Source of the DNA: Pseudomonas brassicae
GTDB lineage: Bacteria; Pseudomonadota; Gammaproteobacteria; Pseudomonadales; Pseudomonadaceae
Length of the DNA stretch: 32,294 bases
Direction: 5' to 3'
Assembly: GCF_010671725.1 (NCBI RefSeq)
Contig: NZ_JAAHBU010000095.1
Span: 1-32,294, forward strand
Part shown: positions 1 to 7,082 of the stretch, one piece after another
Position numbering within the stretch: the first letter of the stretch is position 1
Layout of the letters: the number at the start of each line of letters is the position of its first letter
Notes under the pieces: generated by a model
What the model was told of the DNA's origin: nothing
Databases searched by the model: none
What the model saw: the letters and a program-made list of their open reading frames with translations, nothing else
Made by a program: the position numbers and the translations under genes

Positions 1-587
1 AAGGTGTGCTTCTGATCAAAGCCACCAATTAAAATATATAGCCATCAGTGCTTACATCACTACCCCTAAACAAAACCTCGCTATTTATAACCTCAATGAC
101 AACCCCCGACCACGCCATATTTACTATGCGTGAACCCTCAACAAAAAAATGAAGACTCATAACTAGTCATCGTTGGAATATATTTATTCCCCTTGTCGCT
201 TGTCGACAGGGTAGAATCCTTAATGTAGGCGTTGGATTGCCCACCGCAAGAGCTATCGCGCTTACGTTTTCTATGCGTGAGCTGACAATGGTCCCTTGAC
301 TACCCAATAATCTTATCCCTCTAGGATTAGATCCATCCTACCCACTCGGGCAACAACCGACTATTATGCATATTCAGCGTCGAGCCATACACATCGATAT
401 ACTTGTCTCACCACCCAGCACATTTAAAGTGGCGCCATCATAAACCCCCACGGCTCGGCAACTTGGCCTCGCAGAACGGTAACCTCAGAGCCTGCAAATT
501 TCCCCAGAAAAGCGAAGGCCGAGAGAACAAAGCAGCAGCTATCACCACCGCGAGGATCAGAAAGTTATTCTTTAGCATGCCCTGCAT
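1..587 (-). pseudogene. Decayed secreted beta-helix (autotransporter/pertactin-like) protein, 5' portion
   Basis: A start codon at 587 follows a near-perfect ribosome binding site (AAGGAG five bases before ATG). The first about 24 residues (MQGMLKNNFLILAVVIAAAL and on) look like a signal peptide ending SSAFA after one frame repair. Downstream, all three minus-strand frames in turn give short stretches typical of a right-handed beta-helix: GSEVTVLRGQVAEPWG (492-445), YDGATLNVLGGETSI (442-398), DVYGSTLNMHNSRLLPE (395-345), MDLILEG (336-316), SQGTIVSSRIENVSAIALAV (301-242), DSTLSTSDKGNKYIP (218-174) and VEGSRIVNMAWSGVVIEV (142-89). Each joins the next only by changing frame, so at least seven indels are needed. 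The gene continues past the left edge, where any beta-barrel would lie. The beta-helix reading is inference from repeat style; the broken frame is seen directly. Base composition is AT-richer than the backbone. Confidence 0.5.
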
Positions 588-708
588 GGTATCTCCTTGA
601 CCATCTGCCTTATTGGCAGGGACTGTCCATTTTAATTTTGACTATTAAATAATTTTCTACCACCGAAAAAACCTTCTCCACCAACGTAAGAAAACAAACT
701 TAATTATC

Positions 709-1090
709 GTGGATTTTCTACTACCATCTTGTAGGAAAAGACCATTGCTGACGTGGGGAAAATCCCAAAACCTGCACGACACCAACGCCTTTGAGGCTGA
801 GTGCTATCTACTACTCCACGAGCACAGGAAGTTGAGCTATTCCGTACTGGATGATCGCCTACATATTTTCATAGGCGTAGTTAACCCGGAGTTCTCGGTC
901 CTGGCATTTTATTATTGGTGATCACCGGAGAAAGCAAATCAACTACTCAAAATCTCTCAGCTGACAAAGCGCTGTGGCGAAATCTGTTACGTGGGCGATT
1001 TTATGGAGAAATGATCGCCACTATCGAGGCTCTATCTATCTCGATGCGAGGGCACGGCAAGCACTGGCTATGCTCCGGGCGCTCAAGTAA
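709..1090 (+). pseudogene. Unrecognised gene remnant with internal stop and frameshift
   Basis: The frame from GTG 709 reads 70 codons (containing YSVLDDRLHIFIGVVNP and SVLAFYYW) to a TGA at 919-921. The same frame continues beyond the stop as SPEKANQLLKISQLTKRCGE to a second TGA just after position 1010. A shift of one frame there opens NDRHYRGSIYLDARARQALA and ends with LRALK and TAA at 1088-1090. The protein-like character on both sides of each break suggests one former gene of roughly 125 residues rather than separate small genes. The frame is open upstream to 649 but without a normal start codon there, and no clear ribosome binding site is visible at 709. I do not recognise the family. 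Base composition is AT-rich like the neighbouring decayed gene. It lies divergent from the 1-587 remnant. Confidence 0.35.
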
Positions 1091-1179
1091 TGGAAACACA
1101 GGCACACTGATCAAAGAAAAGCGCCTATTGGCACCGGCCCAGTTAAGCCTGCACTCTCCCATTAGATGAAACCAACCCT

Positions 1180-1838
1180 GTGAAAACCGTCAGGCTGCCC
1201 CGTCACGGCGAGAGCGCAGCGAACGCCGGCGCTGCGAGCCGAGACCACGCAAGTATCCCGCTGACGGACAAAGGCATTGGCCAAGCGCAATGTGTGGCGC
1301 GCTCCTTCGATCACGCCCCTGCGCGGATTGTCGCATCTGCCTTCTCCCGCGCCCAAGACACTGCGCGGGCGACTGCCGCGATGTACCCCGGTGTCCCGTT
1401 CGAAACGTGGCCCATCGAAGAATTCACCGACCTTGACCCCGCACGGTGTATGGGCACGACCGTGGCTCAGCGCCAGGGTTGGGTGCAGGTGTACTGGAAC
1501 AGGGCGCAGCCCTGCTATAGCGACGGTGAGGGGGCAGGGTCATTTATGCTTTCGTTGCCCGGGCGCAATCATTTCTGGAGCGCCTCGCAGCGCATCCGGC
1601 TCAGCACATCGCGGTGTTCTCACACGGCCAGTTCCTCAGTGCGGTTGCCTAGCTGCTCGAATAAAAGCCACAGCACATCGACAGCCATGCCATGACGCAG
1701 TGGCGCGCCTATGAAATCGAAAACAACCTGGCGAATGGCTGGGGCCATCAGTTATGCCGAGAGCACGGCGCGGTGGCGTGGCAACTAGCCTACCGAGTGG
1801 AGCCGGATGGCAAACTGCAGCAGCCCCGCCGTGGATAG
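1180..1838 (+). pseudogene. Histidine phosphatase (phosphoglycerate mutase-like) pseudogene
   Basis: From GTG 1180 the frame begins KTVRLPRHGESAANAG, carrying the RHG phosphohistidine motif of the histidine phosphatase superfamily, followed by SRAQDTARATAAMYPG, the usual second arginine region. Near 1545 the sequence moves one frame (one base apparently lost) and continues FVARAQSFLERLAAHPAQHI and then AVFSHGQFLSAVA, which supplies the second catalytic histidine. In that frame there are a TAG at 1650-1652 (probably a former Trp codon) and a TAA at 1662-1664. The reading resumes with HAMTQWRAYEIENNLANGWG and ends at TAG 1836-1838. One restored base would give about 219 codons, a normal length for this family. 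A frameshift plus two nonsense codons means inactivation rather than a single sequencing slip. Substrate unknown. Confidence 0.8.
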
Positions 1839-1870
1839 GTGATGGATGGCTATAGCGCTTGTTCGGGTAT

Positions 1871-1894
1871 TAAAAAGCCCGCTCATGGCGGGCT
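1871..1894 (-). terminator. Rho-independent terminator of the small lipoprotein gene
   Basis: Read on the minus strand, AGCCCGC and GCGGGCT form a 7-bp stem with a 5-base loop, directly followed by TTTTTA. It sits 20 bases beyond the stop of the lipoprotein gene at 1914. Confidence 0.8.
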
Positions 1895-1913
1895 CTGCGT
1901 ACACAGCGCTATT

Positions 1914-2120
1914 TCAATTGGGCTGAATGCCTTTGATGAGCTGCAGGCGCATTGGGTAGCCTTGTGCAGGCTGCACGACCGTTTCGGTTTCGACGGTCTG
2001 TACCACTTTGCCCTCAGCGTCCTTGGTAACAGCAATCGTCTTGCTGTAGGTGCTTTGAACGACGCAACCACTCATGGCGGCACTGGCCGCGATGACCGCG
2101 AAAAAAATCATGTGTTTCAT
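1914..2120 (-). CDS. Small hypothetical lipoprotein
   Basis: The 68-residue product starts MKHMIFFAVIAASAAMSGC: a lysine/histidine n-region, a hydrophobic core, and a lipobox-like MSGC with the candidate lipidated cysteine at residue 19. The mature part of about 50 residues has no motif I recognise; it is polar with a TVETETVV stretch. A weak AGGA lies about 12 bases before the ATG. A terminator follows immediately, so the gene is probably a single transcription unit. By analogy with other small Pseudomonas lipoproteins it should sit in the inner leaflet of the outer membrane, because residue +2 is Val rather than Asp; this is inference. The signal peptide is the only functional clue. Confidence 0.75.
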   Translation of the reverse strand: MKHMIFFAVIAASAAMSGCVVQSTYSKTIAVTKDAEGKVVQTVETETVVQPAQGYPMRLQLIKGIQPN

Positions 2121-2243
2121 TTGGGCTTCTATCCTTGGAAATTTGCGGGGCGGACTGTATCAATACGCCATCATCCAGGGAAACTGTTTTGCGCCACCCT
2201 TCCAGTGCTGCGGCGTGGCCCAGCCTGCTGGCACAACGGTGCT

Positions 2244-2271
2244 GGCGATGCCTGACTGCCCCGGCATCGCC
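2244..2271. other. Perfect 9-bp inverted repeat downstream of the methyltransferase gene
   Basis: GGCGATGCC and GGCATCGCC are exact reverse complements separated by 10 bases. The hairpin ends 9 bases beyond the 2280 stop of the minus-strand methyltransferase. No U-tract follows, so it could be a weak terminator or a 3'-end stabilising hairpin. Confidence 0.45.
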
Positions 2272-2279
2272 ATCCACAC

Positions 2280-2948
2280 TCACACGCGCTGTAGTACGTA
2301 ACTGCTCTCGAAGCCATATACGCTGCCCAGCACGTTGAAACCCTTGAAGTAACCGGCGGCCCTGAGCAGGTCGACCGCAGGGCCCACCTCGGGCGAGTGG
2401 GTAAAGTCGCGGTAATCGTCAAACACGATAAACCCACCCGGCACCACACTTGGCGAGTACAGCAGGAAATCCAGCAACACGTTGCGACCGTCGTGGCCAC
2501 CGTCGATATGCAACAGCGCAACCTGGGGTGAAAGATTGTAGAAGCGCTCGGCGCACAGCTCTGAAAAGCCGCGGATAACCAATGCGTTTGGCAGCAGCAG
2601 CTCCTTGTAGTGGCTGAATTCTTCGAACTGGTTTGGCAACGCGAACGGGTCGATACCAATGATGCGACGCTCGCGGTTGCTCACCTCATTCATCAGCATC
2701 AACGACTTGCCCTTCCACACGCCGATTTCCACGACGTCACCCGGCAGCTCGGTAATCAGTGCAGACAGATAGCCGAGCAGGCGCACATCCTCATGGAACG
2801 ACAACTCGCGACGCGGCATGGCCTTTTCAGGCGGCAAGCTGGCCTGCGCCTGCTCGAAATGCTGCCCGATCAATCCCCATACCTGCGATACGCAGTCGGT
2901 CATTTCCGGGTTACGGGCGAATTCGTTGAGCTCTTGGATAGTGATCAT
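2280..2948 (-). CDS. Class I SAM-dependent methyltransferase (Methyltransf_24-like)
   Basis: The 222-residue protein has a helical N-terminus and then a Rossmann-type SAM-binding core. Motif I is DVVEIGVWKGKS (about residues 71-82). The acidic end of strand 2 is IIGIDPF (about 97-103). HIDGGHDGRNVLLD (about 147-160) and IVFDDYRDF (about 174-182) follow. The HIDGGH and FDDY signatures resemble the TylF/MacC and cephalosporin-hydroxylase-like O-methyltransferases, in which acidic residues bind a divalent metal. The substrate cannot be read from sequence. The start is ATG with a purine-rich AGAGAAAAC before it. It lies 48 bases behind the ankyrin-repeat gene on the same strand, so the two are probably cotranscribed. 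A perfect hairpin follows the stop. Confidence 0.8.
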   Translation of the reverse strand: MITIQELNEFARNPEMTDCVSQVWGLIGQHFEQAQASLPPEKAMPRRELSFHEDVRLLGYLSALITELPGDVVEIGVWKGKSLMLMNEVSNRERRIIGIDPFALPNQFEEFSHYKELLLPNALVIRGFSELCAERFYNLSPQVALLHIDGGHDGRNVLLDFLLYSPSVVPGGFIVFDDYRDFTHSPEVGPAVDLLRAAGYFKGFNVLGSVYGFESSYVLQRV

Positions 2949-2996
2949 GTTTTCTCTAGTTACTTCGGATGACTGGAGGGTGTGGCCGCTTGTGCC

Positions 2997-4058
2997 TTAC
3001 CTGCGGTAGGCAGGCGCCGCCAGGGGCTCAGGCTGCGGATTGGCGATGACCCAGCGCACGGCCAGCGCACAGAGTCGATCGGTCTGTTGCGTATCGTCGT
3101 GACCAGCGCGCAGGGCAGCAGCCAGCGCTTGTGCTTCAGCAAGTTCGTGATCAGGCAAAGGTGTAGCGCTGCCCAGGTGGGCGAGCAACGCCGCCAACAT
3201 CGCCTTGAAATCGGCGTCCCAGTTGGCCGAGCCGTTGTGGTGTATCTCGCGGGAGATCCGGCCGCTGATGCGGATTACTTCACCCTGCACCGTCGCCGCC
3301 GGGCCGGTGGATGGCACCAGCAGTTCCCACAACTGTTGGTGCTGATCGTGCCAGACACCGTCGGTGACGATGATGGCAGCCTGACCGTCGTGAACGTTGC
3401 GTGAGGCAGCGGGTGTGGCGTCGAAAAGGCGGTAGAGGCTGGTCAGGGCGACGTCGGTTGATTCGAGGTAGTCCGGGTTGAAGGTGGCGCGGTGAAACGC
3501 GAACTCACGACCGATGCGTTGCACTTCAGCAAGCATCGCGTCATCGCGCTGCAGCCCAGCCACCAGCAGGGTCTGGGCGATTTTCGCAGTGGCCTCGATA
3601 TCGGCGTTGCGGGTGGTGGCCAGGGCGATGTGCAGTACGTTGTGCCCCTGGCGGCTACTAGCATCGATGCTGGCGCCACGGCGGATCAGGGCAGCGATGG
3701 CGTCGGCCTTGTGGCTTTTGGCGGCGGCATGCAACGGGGTGTCGCCCTGATAATCCTGGGCCTCGATGTCGGCCCCCAGGTCCAGCAGCAGGTCGACGCA
3801 GCCGAGCCAGCTGGAACTGCGATGGTGCAAAGGCGTGCGCTGGTAGGTATCGCGGGCATTGATATCTGCGCCCTGCTCCACTAGCCAGCGGGCCAGTTCG
3901 TCGGGACAGTTGTAGAAGCCCAGGGCGGTGCTTTTGCTGTAACCGCCGGTGGCTTCAAGCTCGCACGCGTCAAATACGGCGACCAGCTCGGCGAAGGAGG
4001 CTTGCTCCAGAAGCTCGTCGAAGTCCTTGGGGAGCGTCTTGCGTTTTCGCTTGGCCAT
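2997..4058 (-). CDS. Ankyrin-repeat protein
   Basis: The 353-residue protein starts with a lysine/arginine-rich stretch (MAKRKRKTLPKDF). At about residues 50-160 it has three to four ankyrin repeats, visible as repeated GADINARD / TPLHHRS, GADIEAQDYQGDTPLHAAAK and GASIDASSRQGHNVLHIALA units. The remaining C-terminal 190 residues contain no repeat I can identify; this part includes IIVTDGVWHDQHQQLWELLV and ISGRISREIHHNGSANWDAD, and could be a separate domain. Ankyrin repeats mediate protein-protein contacts, so the partner is unknown. No signal peptide is seen, so a cytoplasmic location is likely. A plausible sigma70 promoter lies just upstream (4092-4119). The methyltransferase gene follows on the same strand. 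Confidence 0.8.
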   Translation of the reverse strand: MAKRKRKTLPKDFDELLEQASFAELVAVFDACELEATGGYSKSTALGFYNCPDELARWLVEQGADINARDTYQRTPLHHRSSSWLGCVDLLLDLGADIEAQDYQGDTPLHAAAKSHKADAIAALIRRGASIDASSRQGHNVLHIALATTRNADIEATAKIAQTLLVAGLQRDDAMLAEVQRIGREFAFHRATFNPDYLESTDVALTSLYRLFDATPAASRNVHDGQAAIIVTDGVWHDQHQQLWELLVPSTGPAATVQGEVIRISGRISREIHHNGSANWDADFKAMLAALLAHLGSATPLPDHELAEAQALAAALRAGHDDTQQTDRLCALAVRWVIANPQPEPLAAPAYRR

Positions 4059-4091
4059 GGGGGCATCATCGTCCTGATGAAAAAGGGGGCT

Positions 4092-4119
4092 ATCATAGAG
4101 CGAAATTGTTAAGTTGAAA
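4092..4119 (-). promoter_or_regulatory. Sigma70-type promoter for the ankyrin-repeat gene
   Basis: On the minus strand TTTCAA (4119-4114) and TATGAT (4097-4092) are 16 bases apart. They lie about 33 bases before the start codon at 4058, implying a short leader. Confidence 0.45.
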
Positions 4120-4129
4120 GCAACTGCCA

Positions 4130-4156
4130 GACAAGGATACGCCGCGTACCCTTGTC
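4130..4156. other. Strong hairpin between the ankyrin and DUF4041 genes
   Basis: Two 12-base arms (GACAAGGATACG and CGTACCCTTGTC) pair with one mismatch around a 3-base loop. The hairpin lies downstream of the DUF4041 gene and upstream of the ankyrin promoter, so it may end the former transcript, though there is no U-run. Next to it, 4160-4190 looks like a degenerate REP half-site (CTGTGGGAGCGG). Confidence 0.5.
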
Positions 4157-4193
4157 TCTGTGGGAGCGGGGGGCTTAGCCTGCGCCACCCGCT

Positions 4194-5779
4194 CTAGGCC
4201 GTGGCCAACGCGTCCTCCTCGGACTGTTCAATTGTCTCTTCCACCTCCAACTGATGACGCGTCCACTGCGCAGCAATAGCCGGACTATCGATAATCTGCT
4301 GTTCGATGCGTTTCGTTTCCTTGAACTCGAGCGACTTGGCGCTCATCGTCCATTGCGTCTCGACCCCAAGCTCCTCGAGCTCTGAACGAATGGCGGGCAG
4401 ACCAATCCGGAAGAACTCCTTGCGGGGATTGACCTTGTTCACCTGCTCACGCAGGAAGTGGCGGTGGAGCTTTTTCTCAAGGCCGGGCGCGTCATCACTG
4501 AAAATCATTGCGTGAACGTCAAACTCGAAAGGTACGCTTGCATCACCAAGTTCACGCACACGATCCAGTGGTTCCAAACGGCGCGTCATGCCGATCTTGA
4601 AGACGTGCTCACCGAACGAGCCGACATTGGAGATGACGTACACATGGCCAGCGCGGGTTTGCTGAGCCATGGAAAGTGCGCGTTGATTTTTTTCCTCGGC
4701 GGCCTGTAACTGCGCTTGAAGCGACGCCAGACGCGCTTCGAACTCGGCACGCTCTGCAGCGCTGGCAGCGGCTACCTGGTCCTGGGCTTTTTCCAGTGCC
4801 TTGCGCAGCGTGGATTCCTCCTTGGCCGCGTCCTTGATGGCTCGTTCTACTCGCGGCGAGCCTTTTCTTCTTCCCGGATTTGCTCGCGCAACTGACGCTG
4901 CTCTTCACGCTCCTGCTCTTTCAGCAGTTTTGCCGTCACCGCCCAGCGTAGCTCTTCCAATCGTGAGATGAGGTATTCATCAGTGATACGGGCGTTACGA
5001 AACGGTGCACCATTAAGGTTTACCAGAGCTGCTGCGTCGCGGATCTCCTGCTCGAGCTTGCCGTGGTTGTCAGATTTGGATCGGGAGAGAATCGAGTCGA
5101 CCTTGCCATTGAAGGCATCTACTACAAACCGCAAAGCAGTTTCGCGTCGATTCGTTTCCACATACTCACAGGCTGCAGCCCTGCCAGTCTTGACCATAAG
5201 CCGTGTGTATTCTCTAGCCGCCTTGAGTTCCTGGCCGGCTTCAGCGAAACCAAATTCCTCTGCCAGGTCATCCAAGAGGTTGTAGGTGGGGACAATATAA
5301 GCATCGCCATACCCCTCGATGACATTTTTCATGGCCTGGGCAGCGTCAGCGTAGTGCTTGGCCTTACCCATGGCCTCAAAGGCCTCTCCGGCCACTTCCT
5401 TGGCACGCTCTTGGGCGTTTGCAACGATCTTTTCTGCATCGGCGATGGCTTGCTTCAGTCGGCTTTCGGCCTGCTCCACCTTCGATTGCGCCTGCTGCAG
5501 AAGACGGCCACGTTCGGTCTGGGTCTCTCCCAGAATTCGCGCAGCCTCGGCTTCGGCGTCCACGATACTTTTGAAACGCTCTAGTTCCTTCACCTTCTGC
5601 TGAAGTTGCAGGAGTAAGGAAGCCACCTCATCCTCAGTGACTTTGAGATCGCTCTGCCTGGCGGCCAACTCCATTTTCAGTTGACTGATCAGCCCCTTCG
5701 CCTTGGTGTTTTTAACCAACAGGACAAAAGCTGTAATAAACGCAATTAATGCCAGAAGCTCCATGAGCAGCTCATCCAT
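4194..5779 (-). pseudogene. DUF4041-T5orf172 (GIY-YIG-like) protein, single-base frameshift
   Basis: From ATG 5779 the frame encodes a membrane-type segment (residues about 5-22, LMELLALIAFITAFVLLV), then a long charged coiled coil, then the DUF4041 region (YNLLDDLAEEFGFAEAGQEL and on). It ends after EEEKARRE at a TAG at 4847-4849. One base restored there (GAG-TA?-GAA) continues without a break as YERAIKDAAKEESTLRKALE, a second coiled coil, and then the T5orf172/Mug113 domain (GHVYVISNVGSFGEHVFKIG, RVRELGDASVPFEFDVHAMI, LEKKLHRHF). The repaired gene is exactly 528 codons plus stop, the usual architecture of this family. T5orf172 is a degenerate GIY-YIG nuclease fold common in phages and islands; the function of DUF4041 proteins is not established. 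The C-terminal domain could still be translated from ATG 4670. It is either a recent loss or an assembly indel. Confidence 0.8.
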
Positions 5780-5930
5780 GTCGATGACAAAGCGCGGATG
5801 CTACATCGTCATGATATCTATGCGCCACCATCGCTCCGGCTTTTCACACTACGGTCATGTCCGTGGGAAAAGCTCGAAATGGCGGCACTGCAATGCAGCG
5901 AGCCGGGCGGGCGCTGGCAAATAGCGCGCA

Positions 5931-5958
5931 CAAAAAAGCCCTGAACGATCAGGGCTTT
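5931..5958 (-). terminator. Rho-independent terminator of the tRNA-Ser gene
   Basis: On the minus strand a 10-bp perfect stem (AAAGCCCTGA with TCAGGGCTTT) and a 4-base loop run into TTTTTTG. It lies 13 bases beyond the tRNA 3' end. Confidence 0.85.
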
Positions 5959-5971
5959 GATGAAAATAATA

Positions 5972-6059
5972 TGGCGGAAGCGTAGAGATTCGAACTCTAG
6001 GATAGTTGCCCATCGACGGTTTTCAAGACCGTTGCCTTAAACCACTCGGCCACGCTTCC
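5972..6059 (-). tRNA. tRNA-Ser (anticodon UGA)
   Basis: The 88-base minus-strand sequence starts GGAAGCG and ends CGCTTCCG followed by encoded CCA, giving a 7-bp acceptor stem. The anticodon loop CTTGAAA places TGA at 6025-6023, flanked by the paired ACGGT/ACCGT stem. A long variable arm, diagnostic of class II serine tRNAs, lies before the T-loop GTTCGAATC. It reads UCN serine codons. A strong promoter precedes it (6077-6104) and a terminator follows. Its 3' end faces the accessory segment to the left, the usual geometry for integration at a tRNA gene. Confidence 0.97.
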
Positions 6060-6076
6060 TTCGTATTGCGGCCGCC

Positions 6077-6104
6077 ATAATACCGAAATGAAACAAGCTG
6101 TCAA
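6077..6104 (-). promoter_or_regulatory. Strong sigma70 promoter of the tRNA-Ser gene
   Basis: On the minus strand a consensus TTGACA (6104-6099) and TATTAT (6082-6077) are 16 bases apart, with the expected start of transcription about 10 bases before the mature tRNA 5' end. Confidence 0.75.
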
Positions 6105-6133
6105 ACTCTCTAGGTGGCCGCTTTGCAGACGTC

Positions 6134-6142
6134 TGTTATGAT
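6134..6142 (+). promoter_or_regulatory. Extended -10 promoter element for yccA
   Basis: TGTTATGAT is an extended -10 (TGn plus TATGAT). No good -35 lies 17 bases upstream. It sits 40 bases before the yccA start, and a ribosome binding site CAGGAG lies at about 6169-6174. Confidence 0.4.
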
Positions 6143-6181
6143 CTTTGCATCTGAACGTTTCAAACCCACAGGAGTGTCGCC

Positions 6182-6852
6182 ATGCGCGAACAGGATTACG
6201 CCGTCAACCACGGCCTGCAGGTCGAACAGCAAGAGGTCAGCCGCGTCCTGCGCAACACCTATGGCCTGCTGGCCATCACCCTCGCTTTCAGTGGTGTCAT
6301 GGCCTACGTGGCCCAACAGATGCGCGTCGGCTACCCGAACATCTTCGTGGTGCTGATCGGCTTCTATGGCCTGTTCTTCCTCACCAACAAGCTGCGTGAC
6401 TCGGTATGGGGCCTGGTCTCCACCTTCGCACTGACCGGTTTCATGGGCTTCCTGCTCGGCCCTATCCTCAACCGCTACCTGGGGATGGCCGCGGCGCTGA
6501 AGTGGTCAGCTCGGCATTCGCCATGACTGCGCTGGTGTTTGGCGGCCTGTCGGCGTATGTGCTGATTACCCGCAAGGACATGAGCTTCCTGGGCGGCTTC
6601 ATCACCGCCGGCTTCTTCGTGCTGATGGGCGCGGTGATTGCCAGCTTCTTCTTCCAGATCAGCGGCCTGCAACTGGCGATCAGCGCCGGCTTCGTGCTGT
6701 TCTCGTCGGTATGCATCCTGTTCCAGACCAGTGCGATCATCCACGGCGGTGAGCGTAATTACATCATGGCGACCATCAGCCTGTATGTGTCGATCTACAA
6801 CCTGTTCGTGAGCCTGCTGCAACTGTTTGGCTTGATGAGCCGCGATGACTGA
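6182..6852 (+). pseudogene. yccA: YccA, BAX inhibitor-1 family membrane protein, single-base frameshift
   Basis: From ATG 6182 the product starts MREQDYAVNHGLQVEQQEVS and shows the usual seven hydrophobic helices of the Bax inhibitor-1/YccA family. In E. coli YccA is an inner-membrane substrate and modulator of the FtsH protease. After NRYLGMAA near 6490 the frame goes off (ALKWSARHSP, stop at 6526). In the next frame the true sequence resumes as AEVVSSAFAMTALVFGGLSA and runs through IIHGGERNYIMATISLYVSI to the stop at 6852. Adding one base at about 6490-6496 gives exactly 223 residues, the normal length. The break is in the CCGCGGCGC context, which is prone to base-calling loss. All sequence on either side looks intact, so an assembly indel is at least as likely as true inactivation. 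Confidence 0.85.
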
Positions 6853-6880
6853 TTGCGGGATGAGTTGTTGAGTATGTGAG

Positions 6881-6906
6881 AAAGCCCGCTTCGGCGGGCT
6901 TTTTTG
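6881..6906 (+). terminator. Rho-independent terminator of yccA
   Basis: AAGCCCGC and GCGGGCTT form an 8-bp stem with a 4-base loop and run into a T-tract. It begins 29 bases after the yccA stop. Confidence 0.85.
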
Positions 6907-7082
6907 TGGGTGCCCGATTGAGGCTTTGCGCTCAGTCGCCGGCAACGCCGGCTTCTACGCTCTGCGGACAGAAGCGGACGGTGCCGGCCAACGCTCCAAA
7001 CAATGCTGGCAACGTGGGCTACCCCAATCCCCGTGCGCCCCGTAGAATGCGCTCCTTTTTTCTGCCCGGGGCAGCATTACCC

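Noticed and set aside
438..587. An intact 49-codon minus-strand small membrane protein gene with a strong ribosome binding site
   Set aside because: After residue 21 the intact frame looks non-coding, while the next frame reads SAFAFLGKFAG and leads into the beta-helix pieces, so it is better seen as the broken start of the decayed gene.
4840..4855. Programmed ribosomal frameshift in the DUF4041 gene
   Set aside because: No slippery heptamer or stimulatory hairpin is visible at the junction, and the stop occurs in the middle of a coiled coil.
1..5970. A second copy of the tRNA-Ser 3' end as an att site
   Set aside because: Scanning by eye I found no direct repeat of the tRNA end to the left within the window; it may lie outside.
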